In this document: positions 8,648 through 18,263 of the stretch, one piece after another
Layout: each line of letters starts with the position of its first letter
How positions within the stretch are numbered: position 1 is the first letter of the stretch
NCBI RefSeq assembly: GCF_000425445.1
Contig: NZ_AUDL01000008.1
Location: 124,001 to 188,000, forward strand
DNA: 64,000 nucleotides
Direction: 5' to 3'
Source of the DNA: Flavobacterium denitrificans DSM 15936
GTDB lineage: Bacteria; Bacteroidota; Bacteroidia; Flavobacteriales; Flavobacteriaceae
The notes under the pieces: generated by a model
Databases searched by the model: none
What the model was told of the DNA's origin: nothing
The model's input: the letters and a program-made list of their open reading frames with translations, nothing else
Position numbers and translations under genes: made by a program

Positions 8648-10831
8648 TTACTTTAAAATTTCAAAACTGCCTTCCAACATAGTATCTCTTGAATTTGATC
8701 CGATTTTCAATTTGTAGTTTCCTTCATAAATTTTAAATTGTTTTGTCGTATCGTCCCATTTTTGAAGTTCTTCTACTGGAATTTCCAAAGTGATTGTTTT
8801 TGATTTTCCTTTAACTAAAGAAACACGTTTAAAAGCTTTCAGTTCTTTTATCGGCTTTCGATCCATATTTGGATATTCTACATAGACTTGAGCTACTTCA
8901 TCTGCATCATATTGCCCCGTATTAAAGATTTCGATTTGCATTGAAACTTTATCCGAACTCATTTTGACTGCTTTAGGCTGTTGAACCCAATTGTAGCCAA
9001 AAGAAGAATAACTTAATCCAAAACCAAAAGGATATTGCACTTCTTTGTCAAAATAGCGATACGTTCTGCCTTTCATTGCATAGCTATTGTAATCTGGCAA
9101 ATCACTGAAAGATTTGTAAAAAGTAACAGGCAAATGACCAGATGGAGAAGATTTGCCAAAAAGAAGATTAGCCAAAGCGGTTCCGCCTTGCTCGCCCGGA
9201 TACCAAGCAAAAACAATAGCATCAACATAAGGTTCAATTGCTGAAATATCAACAGCGCTTCCTCCAGTAACTACTGCTATAAGAGGTGTTTTTGTGCCTT
9301 TTCGAAGTGCTTTTATATAGGCAATATGCGATGCAGGAAGATCCATATTTTTTCTGTCGCCTTTTCCGTCAGCTAAAAATGCGTCGCCTTCTTCACCTTC
9401 ATAAACTGGCGTAAAACCAATAACTGCAATGGTAACATTTGCCATTGATGCAGCCCAAACACCGCCAAAATCAGTGGTATTAGCAAAATCACAACCCATG
9501 TCATATTCTACTCGCGTGTCTGGATCAACGGCGCCTGCAATTCCTTCCACAAAATTTACCGCTTTATCGCTAATTCCATGGTAGTTCCCTAACAAAGCAT
9601 CTAGTGAAGCCGCATTTGGCCCCACGATCATAATTGATTTGCAATCTTCTTTTTTCAGAGGCAATACTTTTGTTTTGCTATCGCCAAATTGACCATTTTT
9701 AAGCAAAACCATACTTTGCTCTGCCATTTTCAAACTCAAATTTCTGTGGTATGTATTGGCAATACTATCGATTCCATATTTTCTATACGGATTATCCTCG
9801 GCTTTATCATAAAATCCTAATTTAAACTGGGTTCTCAAGGTTGGTGCCAATGCATTATCAATGTCTTGGGCCGTAATCAATTTTTGATTCAATGCATTGA
9901 TGGCATCTTTTTGCAACAGCCCACTGCAATCCATATTTACACCACGTTTAATTGCTTCAGCGGCTACAGCTACACTATTTGGCAGCGTTTTATGCCCTTC
10001 GTAAATATCCTGCAATGCCCAACAATCGGTAACAACATGTCCTCCGAATTTCCATTCTTTTCGCAAAATATCCTGTAAAAGTGTTTTTCCTGTACAACAA
10101 GGTTCTGAATTCACTCTATTATAAGCACACATTACCGTTTCTACCTTAGCATCAACCAATTTTTTAAAAGCATATAAATAGGTTTCTCTTAAATCTTTTT
10201 CATCTACAATAACATCAATCGAATGTCTTGTTTTTTCTGGTCCGCTGTGTACGGCGAAATGTTTTGCACACGCTGCTGTTTTCATATATTTAGGATCTGT
10301 TCCTTGCAGTCCTTTGACATAAGCCGTTCCCATTTTTCCGGTAAGAAAAGGATCTTCACCATACGTTTCCTGACCTCTTCCCCAGCGTGGATCTCTGAAA
10401 ATATTAATATTAGGAGACCAAAAATTCAATCCCATATATTGCAGACGACGATCTTTGGCTACAGCCATATTATTTTTTGCTCTGGCTTCGGTAGAAATTG
10501 CATTTGCGACTTCGTTAAGCAAAGGATCGTTAAAAGTCGCCGCCATTCCTAATGCTTGTGGAAAAACAGTTGCTTTTCCTGCTCTTGCCACACCATGAAG
10601 CGATTCGTTCCACCAATTGTATTGCGGAATATCCAATCGTTTTACCGCTTTGCTTTCAAAACCCAATAATGAAATTTTTTCTTCAATCGTCAATTGTTTC
10701 AATAAATCATCTACCCTTTTCTCTATTGGCAAATCTTGATTTTTATAGGCTGGAGTCTTTTGTTGCGCATTTGCAATACCTATGCAAAAACAAAAAAACA
10801 GTATAAATCGGTAAGTGCTAAAACAATTCAT
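8648..10831 (-). CDS. GH3 glycosidase, beta-xylosidase-like
   Basis: 727 residues from the ATG at 10831 (MNCFSTYRF), giving a signal peptide ending ANAQQ; a longer frame would precede it with non-signal sequence. The N-terminal barrel contains the YNWWNESLHGVA segment typical of GH3 beta-xylosidases, DPRWGRGQETYGEDP, KHFAVHSGPE and the nucleophile Asp269 in VVTDCWA. The alpha/beta sandwich and a C-terminal fibronectin-III-like domain follow. In an N-glycan locus a GH3 xylosidase could remove the beta-1,2-xylose on the core mannose of plant glycans, a role known for GH3 enzymes of Bacteroides. An operator-like palindrome lies 42 bp upstream and a terminator separates it from the preceding gene, so it probably starts its own unit with GH92. 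Confidence 0.92.
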   Translation of the reverse strand: MNCFSTYRFILFFCFCIGIANAQQKTPAYKNQDLPIEKRVDDLLKQLTIEEKISLLGFESKAVKRLDIPQYNWWNESLHGVARAGKATVFPQALGMAATFNDPLLNEVANAISTEARAKNNMAVAKDRRLQYMGLNFWSPNINIFRDPRWGRGQETYGEDPFLTGKMGTAYVKGLQGTDPKYMKTAACAKHFAVHSGPEKTRHSIDVIVDEKDLRETYLYAFKKLVDAKVETVMCAYNRVNSEPCCTGKTLLQDILRKEWKFGGHVVTDCWALQDIYEGHKTLPNSVAVAAEAIKRGVNMDCSGLLQKDAINALNQKLITAQDIDNALAPTLRTQFKLGFYDKAEDNPYRKYGIDSIANTYHRNLSLKMAEQSMVLLKNGQFGDSKTKVLPLKKEDCKSIMIVGPNAASLDALLGNYHGISDKAVNFVEGIAGAVDPDTRVEYDMGCDFANTTDFGGVWAASMANVTIAVIGFTPVYEGEEGDAFLADGKGDRKNMDLPASHIAYIKALRKGTKTPLIAVVTGGSAVDISAIEPYVDAIVFAWYPGEQGGTALANLLFGKSSPSGHLPVTFYKSFSDLPDYNSYAMKGRTYRYFDKEVQYPFGFGLSYSSFGYNWVQQPKAVKMSSDKVSMQIEIFNTGQYDADEVAQVYVEYPNMDRKPIKELKAFKRVSLVKGKSKTITLEIPVEELQKWDDTTKQFKIYEGNYKLKIGSNSRDTMLEGSFEILK

Positions 10832-10872
10832 TATTGCAATATTTAAAATTTCATAATCTATTTCTTTTTCAC

Positions 10873-10884
10873 TAAAACGTTTTA
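10873..10884. promoter_or_regulatory. Candidate LacI-type operator, GH3 promoter
   Basis: TAAAACGTTTTA, a perfect 12-bp palindrome with a CG centre, 42 bp before the GH3 ATG. Similar sites precede other units of the locus. Confidence 0.6.
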
Positions 10885-11083
10885 CCAATGCAAACGATAA
10901 GGAAAATTCAAAAACACAAAAAAGTATTTTCAAAAACCATAACTATCTTTTAATAAGATCATTAAACTTAAAAATACCTTAATTTATTTGTGTAATTTCG
11001 GAAATTTAAAGATATAATAACTTTTCATTAAATAATAATTCGATTTTATCTAAATTTAAGTAACAATTGCCTTTACGGAAAAC

Positions 11084-11120
11084 AAAAAAGAGATACTGCA
11101 TGACACAATATCTCCTTTTT
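11084..11120 (-). terminator. Hairpin terminator after the six-hairpin glycosidase gene
   Basis: A-rich arm ending GAGATA (11084-11095) pairs with TATCTCC plus T-run (11109-11120), one mismatch. On the minus strand the stem ends in a T-run 38 bp after the stop at 11159. Confidence 0.75.
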
Positions 11121-11158
11121 ATTGAAACAATTTTATAATTGTCTACACTTTCACATTC

Positions 11159-12448
11159 TTATTTAGTCAGATTTTCAAACATTACAATTGTTGTATACAA
11201 AACTCCCGCCTCTCCTCTGAAAGTTCCTGATCCTCTTGGTTCATTTTTTATAGAGTACCATTCGTAGAAACCATTATTATCCTTTACACGTTTTAGCATT
11301 GGCTGCACTTCTCTATACGCTTCTTCGATGTAACCGTATTTAATTAATTGCTGAATCGTTCTTGCACCAAACCAAGTCCAATCGCCTCCGTTTTGATAGC
11401 TGTACTCCGGATTCATTATTTTGTTCACAAAAAAGCCATTTGGATAAGGAGGATAAAGCGTTAGGCCAATAGAAGGCGCACCAGCCTCTTTCACTCTTTT
11501 CACCATTTCATCCAAAGACGCTTTCACTTCTTCTCTACTCAACAAACCTGCTTCCATAGCAACGGTTGTACCTCCAAAATAGAAAATATTATTTTCATCA
11601 AAATCAGCTGGAAATGGCGATCCATTTAAATATAAATGCGGAATAAATTTTTGTTTTTTAGAATCCCAAAGATATGTACGTGTGTTTTTTGCCACCTCTT
11701 TTCTGATTTTTTGCCATTTATTTTTTGTCGAAGGAAGCATTTCCATCATGTTATTTAATGCCACAATAAACATCGCATTGTCGTAAATATCAATGGCAAA
11801 ATGAGTATTTTTATCTAAATCGACTCCCCATCCATGTTCTGGTTGAACATCACCCCAATCTGCTGTTGTTGCTCCTGTAATCAGACCGTATTTTTTAGAA
11901 TAGCGATTCTTCATCAAAAATTCCATTGCCCATTCTAATCTTTTTGCAACAGTTTTGTCACCAACTTTTTCTGTCAAAATTGATTTGTCACCGGTTAACT
12001 CAATATATTTATAAACAGCTTGTACTAATGAAGTTTCTTGGTCTGTTTCTACCGTATTTTTATGGGCAGCATATCTTGGCTCTAATTTAGAATACGAAAA
12101 ATCAGTTTCGCCCGCTCCAATTTGTTCTTTTGGCGTATATCCGTCAATAATATTTCCATCTTCGCCCTGCATTCTAAAAAACACTAAAAGATTTTCTTTT
12201 ATAGCCTCCTTTTTACTTACCTGTACAGCAAGTTCAATAAAAGTATTATAATCACGAATCCAAACTTCTCGATAACCATCGCCAGCATTAACTCCGGTTT
12301 TCATTACTTCTAGAGCTTTGTCTTTTACAAAAGGAATATAAGGATCATTTTTAATCTTTTCAGACAGCTTTTTGTCAATTGTCTGTTGTTGTGCAGTAAG
12401 TGTCAGCGCAAAAGCAAATGCCATTGCTGACGAGAATATTTTTTTCAT
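11159..12448 (-). CDS. Six-hairpin (alpha/alpha)6 glycosidase-like protein, family unassigned
   Basis: 429 residues from the ATG at 12448 (MKKIFSSAMAF), with a signal peptide ending TAQQQ. I do not recognise a named family with certainty. Visible landmarks are GYREVWIRDYNTF near the N-terminus (a W-[IL]-R-D pattern shared by several six-hairpin glycosidases), TADWGDVQPEHGW, THFAIDIYDNAMF and, toward the C-terminus, SYQNGGDWTWFGAR. These alternate with predicted helices, which suggests an (alpha/alpha)6 barrel. It lies 63 bp downstream of a GH92 gene at the end of the GntR/isomerase/porter/GH92 run, so action on mannose-rich N-glycan pieces is plausible. It does not show the canonical GH125 MWLRDS start, so I avoid calling it a GH125 alpha-1,6-mannosidase. 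Confidence 0.7.
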   Translation of the reverse strand: MKKIFSSAMAFAFALTLTAQQQTIDKKLSEKIKNDPYIPFVKDKALEVMKTGVNAGDGYREVWIRDYNTFIELAVQVSKKEAIKENLLVFFRMQGEDGNIIDGYTPKEQIGAGETDFSYSKLEPRYAAHKNTVETDQETSLVQAVYKYIELTGDKSILTEKVGDKTVAKRLEWAMEFLMKNRYSKKYGLITGATTADWGDVQPEHGWGVDLDKNTHFAIDIYDNAMFIVALNNMMEMLPSTKNKWQKIRKEVAKNTRTYLWDSKKQKFIPHLYLNGSPFPADFDENNIFYFGGTTVAMEAGLLSREEVKASLDEMVKRVKEAGAPSIGLTLYPPYPNGFFVNKIMNPEYSYQNGGDWTWFGARTIQQLIKYGYIEEAYREVQPMLKRVKDNNGFYEWYSIKNEPRGSGTFRGEAGVLYTTIVMFENLTK

Positions 12449-12511
12449 GTTTATAAAATTTGATTTATCGCAATAGATGGTTTCGATTTTAGTTAAAGCT
12501 AACAAATGAGA

Positions 12512-14893
12512 TTATTTACTTGTACTCATTGATGGCGGTGGTGTTTTTACGCCCCAATGTGTATTCGGTTTTGCTCCCATTTCAAAAAGCAAAACGCCAC
12601 CGTCGGTTAATTTTTTTCTATCTATCCAAGCATTTTCAACTTTTTTCCCATTGAAAGTAGCCGATTGAATGTATTTGTTTTGCTTCGAATTATTTTTGGC
12701 TTCGATTATCAATTCGTCACCTTTATAGTATTTTTTATCTAATTTGACTGTTACTCTATCAAACAAAGGGCTTCCAAATTGAAAAGTTGGATTCATTGCT
12801 GCATGTCCCTGAACATCAAATAATCCCATTGAAGCCATTACGAACCACGCGCCTAATTGTCCTTGATCTTCGTCCTGACCATATCCATAGCCATGAAGTG
12901 GTTCTGCTCCGTAGAATTCATCACAAATCATGCGGGACCATTTTTGCGTAAGCCAAGGTTTACCTGAATAATTAAACAGAAAGGAATGATGCAGGCAAGG
13001 CTGATTTCCGTGGTTGTAAAGCATTTCTAATCCCGAAAAACTATCAATTCCGTTTCCTCCTCCAAAAGTTGACTTTTGGCTTTCGTTAAAAGTAGTTTCT
13101 AAACGCTTATTGAATAAATCCACCCCCAATGTTTTGATTAATCCGGCAGGATCTTGAGGAACATACCAAGTATATTGATAAGCATTGGCTTCTTGAAAAC
13201 CTCTCCAAGCTTGCATTGGATTAAAATTTTCGATAAACTTTCCATCCTGATAGCGCGGACGAATAAATTTAGTTTCTGGATCAAAAATGTTTTTCCAATT
13301 TCCTGCCTGCTTGCTCAGTTTTTTATAATCTTCTTTTTTTCCTAAAGCTTTTGCAAACTGTGAAACTCCGTACGAAGTATATGCAAATTCAAGCGTATGC
13401 GATGCTCCAAAATTAAATACCCATCCGTTGGCAAGTGTTGTATCTTTTGACGGAATGTATCCTTCTTTTACAAAATAAGCCAAATCATACTTACCGGAAC
13501 CAAATGGACGATCTCGATAACCGGTTTCATTTTTATAAGCAATTTGATAAGCTTCTTGAACATTAAAATCACGAATTCCTGAATTGTAAGTTGCCGCGAT
13601 CATCAATCCAAAACAATTTGTTTGCACACCATTTGAATGTGCTCCTGCCGCTACTCCATCATGCAACCAGCCTGTTTCTTTTGCAAAATCAAGATTCGAC
13701 TGAATATATTCGCTTAAATAATCTGGATAGGCTAAAGCCCAAAGCTGTCCCAAATTCCAAAATCCACCCCAAATTCCATCAGTGTTGTAATGATTGTATT
13801 TTGGTTTTCCGTTGCCATCTAAAGCAATCTGACCTATTTTTCCATCATGTCTCGGGTAATTCCCATTCACATCGCTAGCTAATCCACGGCCTAAAAGCGC
13901 GTGATACAATCCAGTGTAGAATTTTACTTTGTTGATACTGTCTTTCGTTTCAACCTTGATTCGGCCTAATTTCTCATTCCATTTTTCATGAGCTGCGATT
14001 TTTACAGCATCAAAAGTTTGTCCTGCAGCTTCCGTTTTTAGGTTCAATTTTGCATTTTCAATACTGGTGTACGAAAGTCCCACTTGCATTTCTATAATTT
14101 CACCTTTTTTAGTAGCAAAATTGACATACATTCCGTTCCCAATTCCTTTTGTTTGAGATTTACCTCCAAAACTTTTATCTTCAACAAAAGAACCATAAGA
14201 CACTGGCATTTTGCTCAATTGAATTACAAAATACATTTTGACGCGTTTTTCAGGATCGCAGAATTTTAAATATTCTGGATACGTTTCTATCGTTCCTTCT
14301 AAAGTATTTTTACCCGAAAGTTTCATTGTTGCTTCAGTAACGCCACTGCTTTCCCCCTGACGATGCCCGATATCGAAAATAATGCGTGATGTTGCCGATT
14401 CTGGAAAAGTATAACGATGAAAACCAACTCTTTCTGTTGCTGTCAATTCCGCCTTAATGCCATATTCTTTTAAAAAAACCGAATAATAACCCGGTTCAGC
14501 ATGTTCGTCTTTTTTATCAAATGAAGATCGGTAGCCAGTTTCAGGTTTTTCTAGAGTTCCAGGAGTTGTTTGTAATTTTCCCGTGACTGGCATCGCAACC
14601 AATCCGCCAATTTGAAATTCATGAAAATGTCCAAAACCTTCAATTGAATGATGTCGATCGTCGTAACCGCAAGGCGCCCAACTGCCGCCACTTCCGTAAG
14701 CATTGGTGTGTGGCGCTAATTTTGCCATTCCAAAAGGAAGTGAAGCCGGCGTATAAAAAAACCAGCGTCCGTGTACCGAACCTATTTGCGGATCTACCCA
14801 AGAGGCAGGATTAAAATCGTCCTTTTTCTCCGAACAAGAAAAAATCGACAACACTCCTACTAGTAAGATTATCTTATTTAAAACTGTTTTCAT
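12512..14893 (-). CDS. GH92 alpha-mannosidase, lipoprotein (second of three)
   Basis: 793 residues from the ATG at 14893 (MKTVLNKIILL); the longer frame starts with TTG inside the upstream porter gene. A lipoprotein signal ends LSIFSC with Cys20, followed by SEKKDD, so it is membrane-anchored and may reach the surface. GH92 motifs: DPQIGS, PFGMAKLAPHTN, GFGHFHEFQIGGL, EANAYQYTWYVPQD and GQDEDQGQLGAW at about 672-683 with the acidic catalytic cluster. The GQDEDQGQ form and the longer N-terminal part set it apart from the other two GH92 proteins, which suggests a different mannose linkage. Its start is 19 bp after the porter stop and the next gene follows 63 bp later. Confidence 0.95.
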   Translation of the reverse strand: MKTVLNKIILLVGVLSIFSCSEKKDDFNPASWVDPQIGSVHGRWFFYTPASLPFGMAKLAPHTNAYGSGGSWAPCGYDDRHHSIEGFGHFHEFQIGGLVAMPVTGKLQTTPGTLEKPETGYRSSFDKKDEHAEPGYYSVFLKEYGIKAELTATERVGFHRYTFPESATSRIIFDIGHRQGESSGVTEATMKLSGKNTLEGTIETYPEYLKFCDPEKRVKMYFVIQLSKMPVSYGSFVEDKSFGGKSQTKGIGNGMYVNFATKKGEIIEMQVGLSYTSIENAKLNLKTEAAGQTFDAVKIAAHEKWNEKLGRIKVETKDSINKVKFYTGLYHALLGRGLASDVNGNYPRHDGKIGQIALDGNGKPKYNHYNTDGIWGGFWNLGQLWALAYPDYLSEYIQSNLDFAKETGWLHDGVAAGAHSNGVQTNCFGLMIAATYNSGIRDFNVQEAYQIAYKNETGYRDRPFGSGKYDLAYFVKEGYIPSKDTTLANGWVFNFGASHTLEFAYTSYGVSQFAKALGKKEDYKKLSKQAGNWKNIFDPETKFIRPRYQDGKFIENFNPMQAWRGFQEANAYQYTWYVPQDPAGLIKTLGVDLFNKRLETTFNESQKSTFGGGNGIDSFSGLEMLYNHGNQPCLHHSFLFNYSGKPWLTQKWSRMICDEFYGAEPLHGYGYGQDEDQGQLGAWFVMASMGLFDVQGHAAMNPTFQFGSPLFDRVTVKLDKKYYKGDELIIEAKNNSKQNKYIQSATFNGKKVENAWIDRKKLTDGGVLLFEMGAKPNTHWGVKTPPPSMSTSK

Positions 14894-14912
14894 ATATCTT
14901 CTTATTAAACTT

Positions 14913-16298
14913 TTATTGTTCCAAATTCCAAGATTTCTCAATCTCTTCAAGGCTTTTTCCTTTTGTTTCAAATAATTTCTTTTTTGCGTACACGAAGGAA
15001 AGAATACAGAAGAAAGAGAAAATAAAAAATGTCGTTGCTATTCCTAGACCGTCTCTCATCATTGGAAAAAGCAAATTCACCAGCCAATCAGACACCCACA
15101 TGGTCATAATACAAATAGATAAAGCCGTGCCTCGTATGTGAGTAGGGAAAATTTCAGTCGAGATTACAAATTTTAATGGCCCTAGTGAAAAAGCAAAAAA
15201 CAATAGGAATAAAATAATACTAAACAACATAAACCAGCCCGTGATGTTCATTAGGAAACAAAAACCCGTTAATGCTAATGCAAAAGCAGCACATAATGAA
15301 CCTATAATATACAAAGGTCTGCGTCCCCAAGTATCTACTTTTGAAATTGCAATGAAAGTAAAAAGCACATTGGCAGATCCTAATATAACCTGATAAAACA
15401 AGGCATCGCTAGTCACAATACCAGCCGATTTCAAAATAGTTGGACCGTAAAAAATCACACCATTAATACCACTGAATTGAGACAGAGCTGTTAACACCAT
15501 TGCCAAAACCAGCAGTTTTCGCAAAGGCAAACGAAGCATTTCTTTTATGCCACCAGATTTTTGTCCTGACATTTCTTTAATAGAATGCAGTTCTAGTTGT
15601 GCTTTTTCGGCGCCATTTATTTTATCGAGTATTTCAAAAGCTTTTTCGTTTAAACCAAATTGCACCAACCAACGCGGACTTTCTGGAACTATAAGCAGCA
15701 ATAAACAAAATGCTCCTGCAGGAATAACTCCAACGATGAACATACCACGCCAAACATTTTCTACAAACAACCAATATAGAAAACCTTGACCGGTTCCAGA
15801 GTAGCTTGAAGCGTATCGTTGCAAGAAAAAATTGCTGATGTATGCGGCCAGAACACCAATAGTTATAGCAAGCTGATAAAAAACAACTAACTGTCCGCGT
15901 TTGTGTGAAGGTGCTATTTCTGAAATATAAAGTGGCGACACATTCGAAGCCACACCAACTCCCATACCGGCAAGTACGCGAAATAAAATCAGCATAGAAT
16001 AGGCTTCCGAAAATGCAAAACCAATGGCACTAATTAAAAATAAAATCGCAGACACAAATAATACTTTTTTCCTTCCGATTTTATCACTCAAATAACCTGA
16101 AAAAGCAACACCAACAATACAGCCCAATAATGCACAAGAAACAAACAATCCTTCCTGAGCAGACGATAATTGATATTGTAATTTTAAAGGCTCAATGATC
16201 CCACTGACCACAGCCATGTCAAATCCAAATAAAAAACCACCCAATGCCGCAATAAGCGTTATTAGAGAAATAAAATAGCTTGGTTCTTTTGTTTTCAT
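14913..16298 (-). CDS. Sugar porter family MFS transporter
   Basis: 461 residues with about twelve transmembrane segments and sugar-porter signatures: GGFLFGFDMAVVSG near residue 21, SDKIGRKK, a PESPRWLV loop in the middle and SQFSGINGVIFYGP in TM7. These proteins are proton-coupled monosaccharide symporters related to XylE, AraE and GalP. It sits between the mannose-6-phosphate isomerase and a GH92 mannosidase, so mannose, or xylose freed by GH3, is the likely cargo. The neighbouring FucP covers fucose. Operon membership is supported by short gaps on both sides (about 100 and 19 bp). The sugar is inference only. Confidence 0.88.
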   Translation of the reverse strand: MKTKEPSYFISLITLIAALGGFLFGFDMAVVSGIIEPLKLQYQLSSAQEGLFVSCALLGCIVGVAFSGYLSDKIGRKKVLFVSAILFLISAIGFAFSEAYSMLILFRVLAGMGVGVASNVSPLYISEIAPSHKRGQLVVFYQLAITIGVLAAYISNFFLQRYASSYSGTGQGFLYWLFVENVWRGMFIVGVIPAGAFCLLLLIVPESPRWLVQFGLNEKAFEILDKINGAEKAQLELHSIKEMSGQKSGGIKEMLRLPLRKLLVLAMVLTALSQFSGINGVIFYGPTILKSAGIVTSDALFYQVILGSANVLFTFIAISKVDTWGRRPLYIIGSLCAAFALALTGFCFLMNITGWFMLFSIILFLLFFAFSLGPLKFVISTEIFPTHIRGTALSICIMTMWVSDWLVNLLFPMMRDGLGIATTFFIFSFFCILSFVYAKKKLFETKGKSLEEIEKSWNLEQ

Positions 16299-16400
16299 AA
16301 TATTTATAGGTTATTTTTTCTGGCTGATTAAAATAATTTTGTTAATCAAAAGGGTTTCACTTTTCTACTTTATGACTTTTGACTTGCGACTTTATGACTT

Positions 16401-18182
16401 TTAGCACCAGCTGTCTTTTACATAGGAAACTACTACAAATGCTTTTTTATCACTCTTGTGATTGATTTTATATTTTGGAACATTCGCCGGAATTACAAAA
16501 GTCTCCCCATATTTAAAATTTTGACTTGTTTTGCCTGAACTTACTTCGGCAATATCGCCTTCTACCAGCATGCAAATATGGCATTGTCCGAGTGTTTCAA
16601 TTTCGATTTCGCCTGTAAACTCATAGCGGTCAACAGCATAAAAATGTTCTTCGTGAGTTGACAAACTCATTTTTCTTCCGTTTGAAAATTCTTTGGCAAC
16701 ATTTTGCTTCGAAATAAATTCATCAGCAACTCTTTCTCCTTTTCTATCGAAATAGACATTCTTAAATCCGTGGTCAATATTAATAGGACGTGGTTTTCCA
16801 TCTAATCCTGGTCGTACCCAGTCGTACATTTTAAAAGTGAAAATATAGGGCGTACTGCTGATTTCTAAAACCATATTATTCTTGCCCGAAGCATGAATAG
16901 TTCCGTTTGGAATCAAGAACAAATCGTGTTTGCTTGCTTTGAATTTCTGAACATATTTTAAGATGTCAATTTCTTCAGCTTTTTCCTGAGATTCGATTAA
17001 AGCATTTTTAAATTCTTCTGGATCAATATCATTTTGGAAACCAAGATACACTTCAGCATCATCTTCGCAATCCAGAATATAATAGGTTTCATCCTGTGTA
17101 AAAGATTCTCCAAAATTTTCTTTTATATAGTCGGGACGCGGATGACATTGTACGGAGAGATTTCCTCCATCAAAAGTGTCTAAATAATCAAACCGAATTG
17201 GGAAATCATTTCCAAAACGATCTGCCGCTTTTCCTAAAACCTTTTTATTATCGCGAAACATCAAAAAATCAAAAGAAACTTCTAATAAATTATTATTTCC
17301 TTCTAAAACAATTCCGTTTTCTGGTGTTATCAATTCAAATGACCAAGCATAATTCACTTCATCCTGATTCAAATCTTCAATATGATTTTTCATCCAATCG
17401 CCACCCCAAACTCCAGCTTCAAACCAAGGTCGGGCGCGAATTGGGCTTTCAAGCATCAAATCCATTCCTGCTCTGAAATCATCACCTTGCATCCAAGTAA
17501 TTTCATCAATTCGCTGTTCATCAACAATCAAATCTATTTTTGGCAACAAACGCTCTTTATGCAAATTCAAAACCGGCCATTCGATAAAATACAATCTTTT
17601 ATAAATCTGCGAATATGGCAAAGAAGTCGTACAACCGATATTTCTTGTGGCCCCTGCTCGCATTCGGTATTGAATTTCGTTTTTAGGAACATCCACATAA
17701 ACCAAAAATCCTTGCCAATTTGCCAAAGAAGCTCCCGTACCATAAACGATAGAAATATCTGCCGAAGCATCAGGTTGAAGTTCTTGCAATTTTTCACTAT
17801 CGAAAAAATCCGAAAGTTCACCTAAATATTTCTTTCCAAAAACCGGATCATCTCCGTTTAGATTTGGCCCAATTATTTTATTGATTTCGTCAGAATATTT
17901 CAGACAAGAATCGATATTGTACCAACGGACGTTTTTCTTTTTTTCAAGCAAAGTCGCATTCAGTTGTTGCCTAAAATTATTCCACAAAACACCTCCAAAT
18001 CCATCAATAACAATTGTTTTATAACCCGAAATTTGATCCGCCAAAGAATCAAATCTGACAAAAATTTCAGAATTGACAGAAAATGAAGGAAAAACATTGT
18101 ATGATGCATCTTCTTTTAAAACTGCTTTTATCGGCAATAATGGTTGCGTGGTTTTTCTTTGGGAGGGAATTTCTTTTGCCAT
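16401..18182 (-). CDS. manA: Class I mannose-6-phosphate isomerase with an extra N-terminal domain
   Basis: 593 residues, much longer than a minimal bacterial isomerase. The C-terminal part, about 245-593, is a type I phosphomannose isomerase: VWGG (259-261), SVQCHP with metal ligands Gln345 and His347, QDETYYILD with Glu365, and PNGTIHASG with His430. It interconverts mannose-6-phosphate and fructose-6-phosphate in the cytoplasm. Residues 1-240 form a separate alpha/beta domain resembling a nucleoside/sugar-kinase fold (IVIDGFGGVLW, then VYGTGASL), but no Walker A GKS/GKT sequence is visible. A mannokinase is otherwise absent from the window. It lies between the GntR gene and the sugar porter, as expected for using mannose freed by GH92. 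Confidence 0.9.
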   Translation of the reverse strand: MAKEIPSQRKTTQPLLPIKAVLKEDASYNVFPSFSVNSEIFVRFDSLADQISGYKTIVIDGFGGVLWNNFRQQLNATLLEKKKNVRWYNIDSCLKYSDEINKIIGPNLNGDDPVFGKKYLGELSDFFDSEKLQELQPDASADISIVYGTGASLANWQGFLVYVDVPKNEIQYRMRAGATRNIGCTTSLPYSQIYKRLYFIEWPVLNLHKERLLPKIDLIVDEQRIDEITWMQGDDFRAGMDLMLESPIRARPWFEAGVWGGDWMKNHIEDLNQDEVNYAWSFELITPENGIVLEGNNNLLEVSFDFLMFRDNKKVLGKAADRFGNDFPIRFDYLDTFDGGNLSVQCHPRPDYIKENFGESFTQDETYYILDCEDDAEVYLGFQNDIDPEEFKNALIESQEKAEEIDILKYVQKFKASKHDLFLIPNGTIHASGKNNMVLEISSTPYIFTFKMYDWVRPGLDGKPRPINIDHGFKNVYFDRKGERVADEFISKQNVAKEFSNGRKMSLSTHEEHFYAVDRYEFTGEIEIETLGQCHICMLVEGDIAEVSSGKTSQNFKYGETFVIPANVPKYKINHKSDKKAFVVVSYVKDSWC

Positions 18183-18263
18183 TGTATTTTACTTTTCTTC
18201 ACTGCAATAAAAATCGAACTCAAAATGTTGCGTCCGACATCATCACAGAAAACAATAATTAAT

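Larger units (their letters stand above)
10832..11158. other. Intergenic stretch: terminator and GH3 promoter region
   Basis: No gene is seen in these 327 bases. The stretch holds a hairpin terminator for the gene ending at 11159 and a CG-centred palindrome next to the GH3 start; the rest is AT-rich promoter-like sequence. Confidence 0.7.

Noticed and set aside
11159..12448. GH125 alpha-1,6-mannosidase
   Set aside because: The WIRD motif is suggestive, but the usual GH125 MWLRDS block and surrounding sequence are missing, so only a superfamily-level call is made.
16401..18182. ATP-binding site in the N-terminal domain of the isomerase
   Set aside because: GFGG and GTGAS are glycine-rich, but no GKS/GKT P-loop is present; kinase activity is not claimed.
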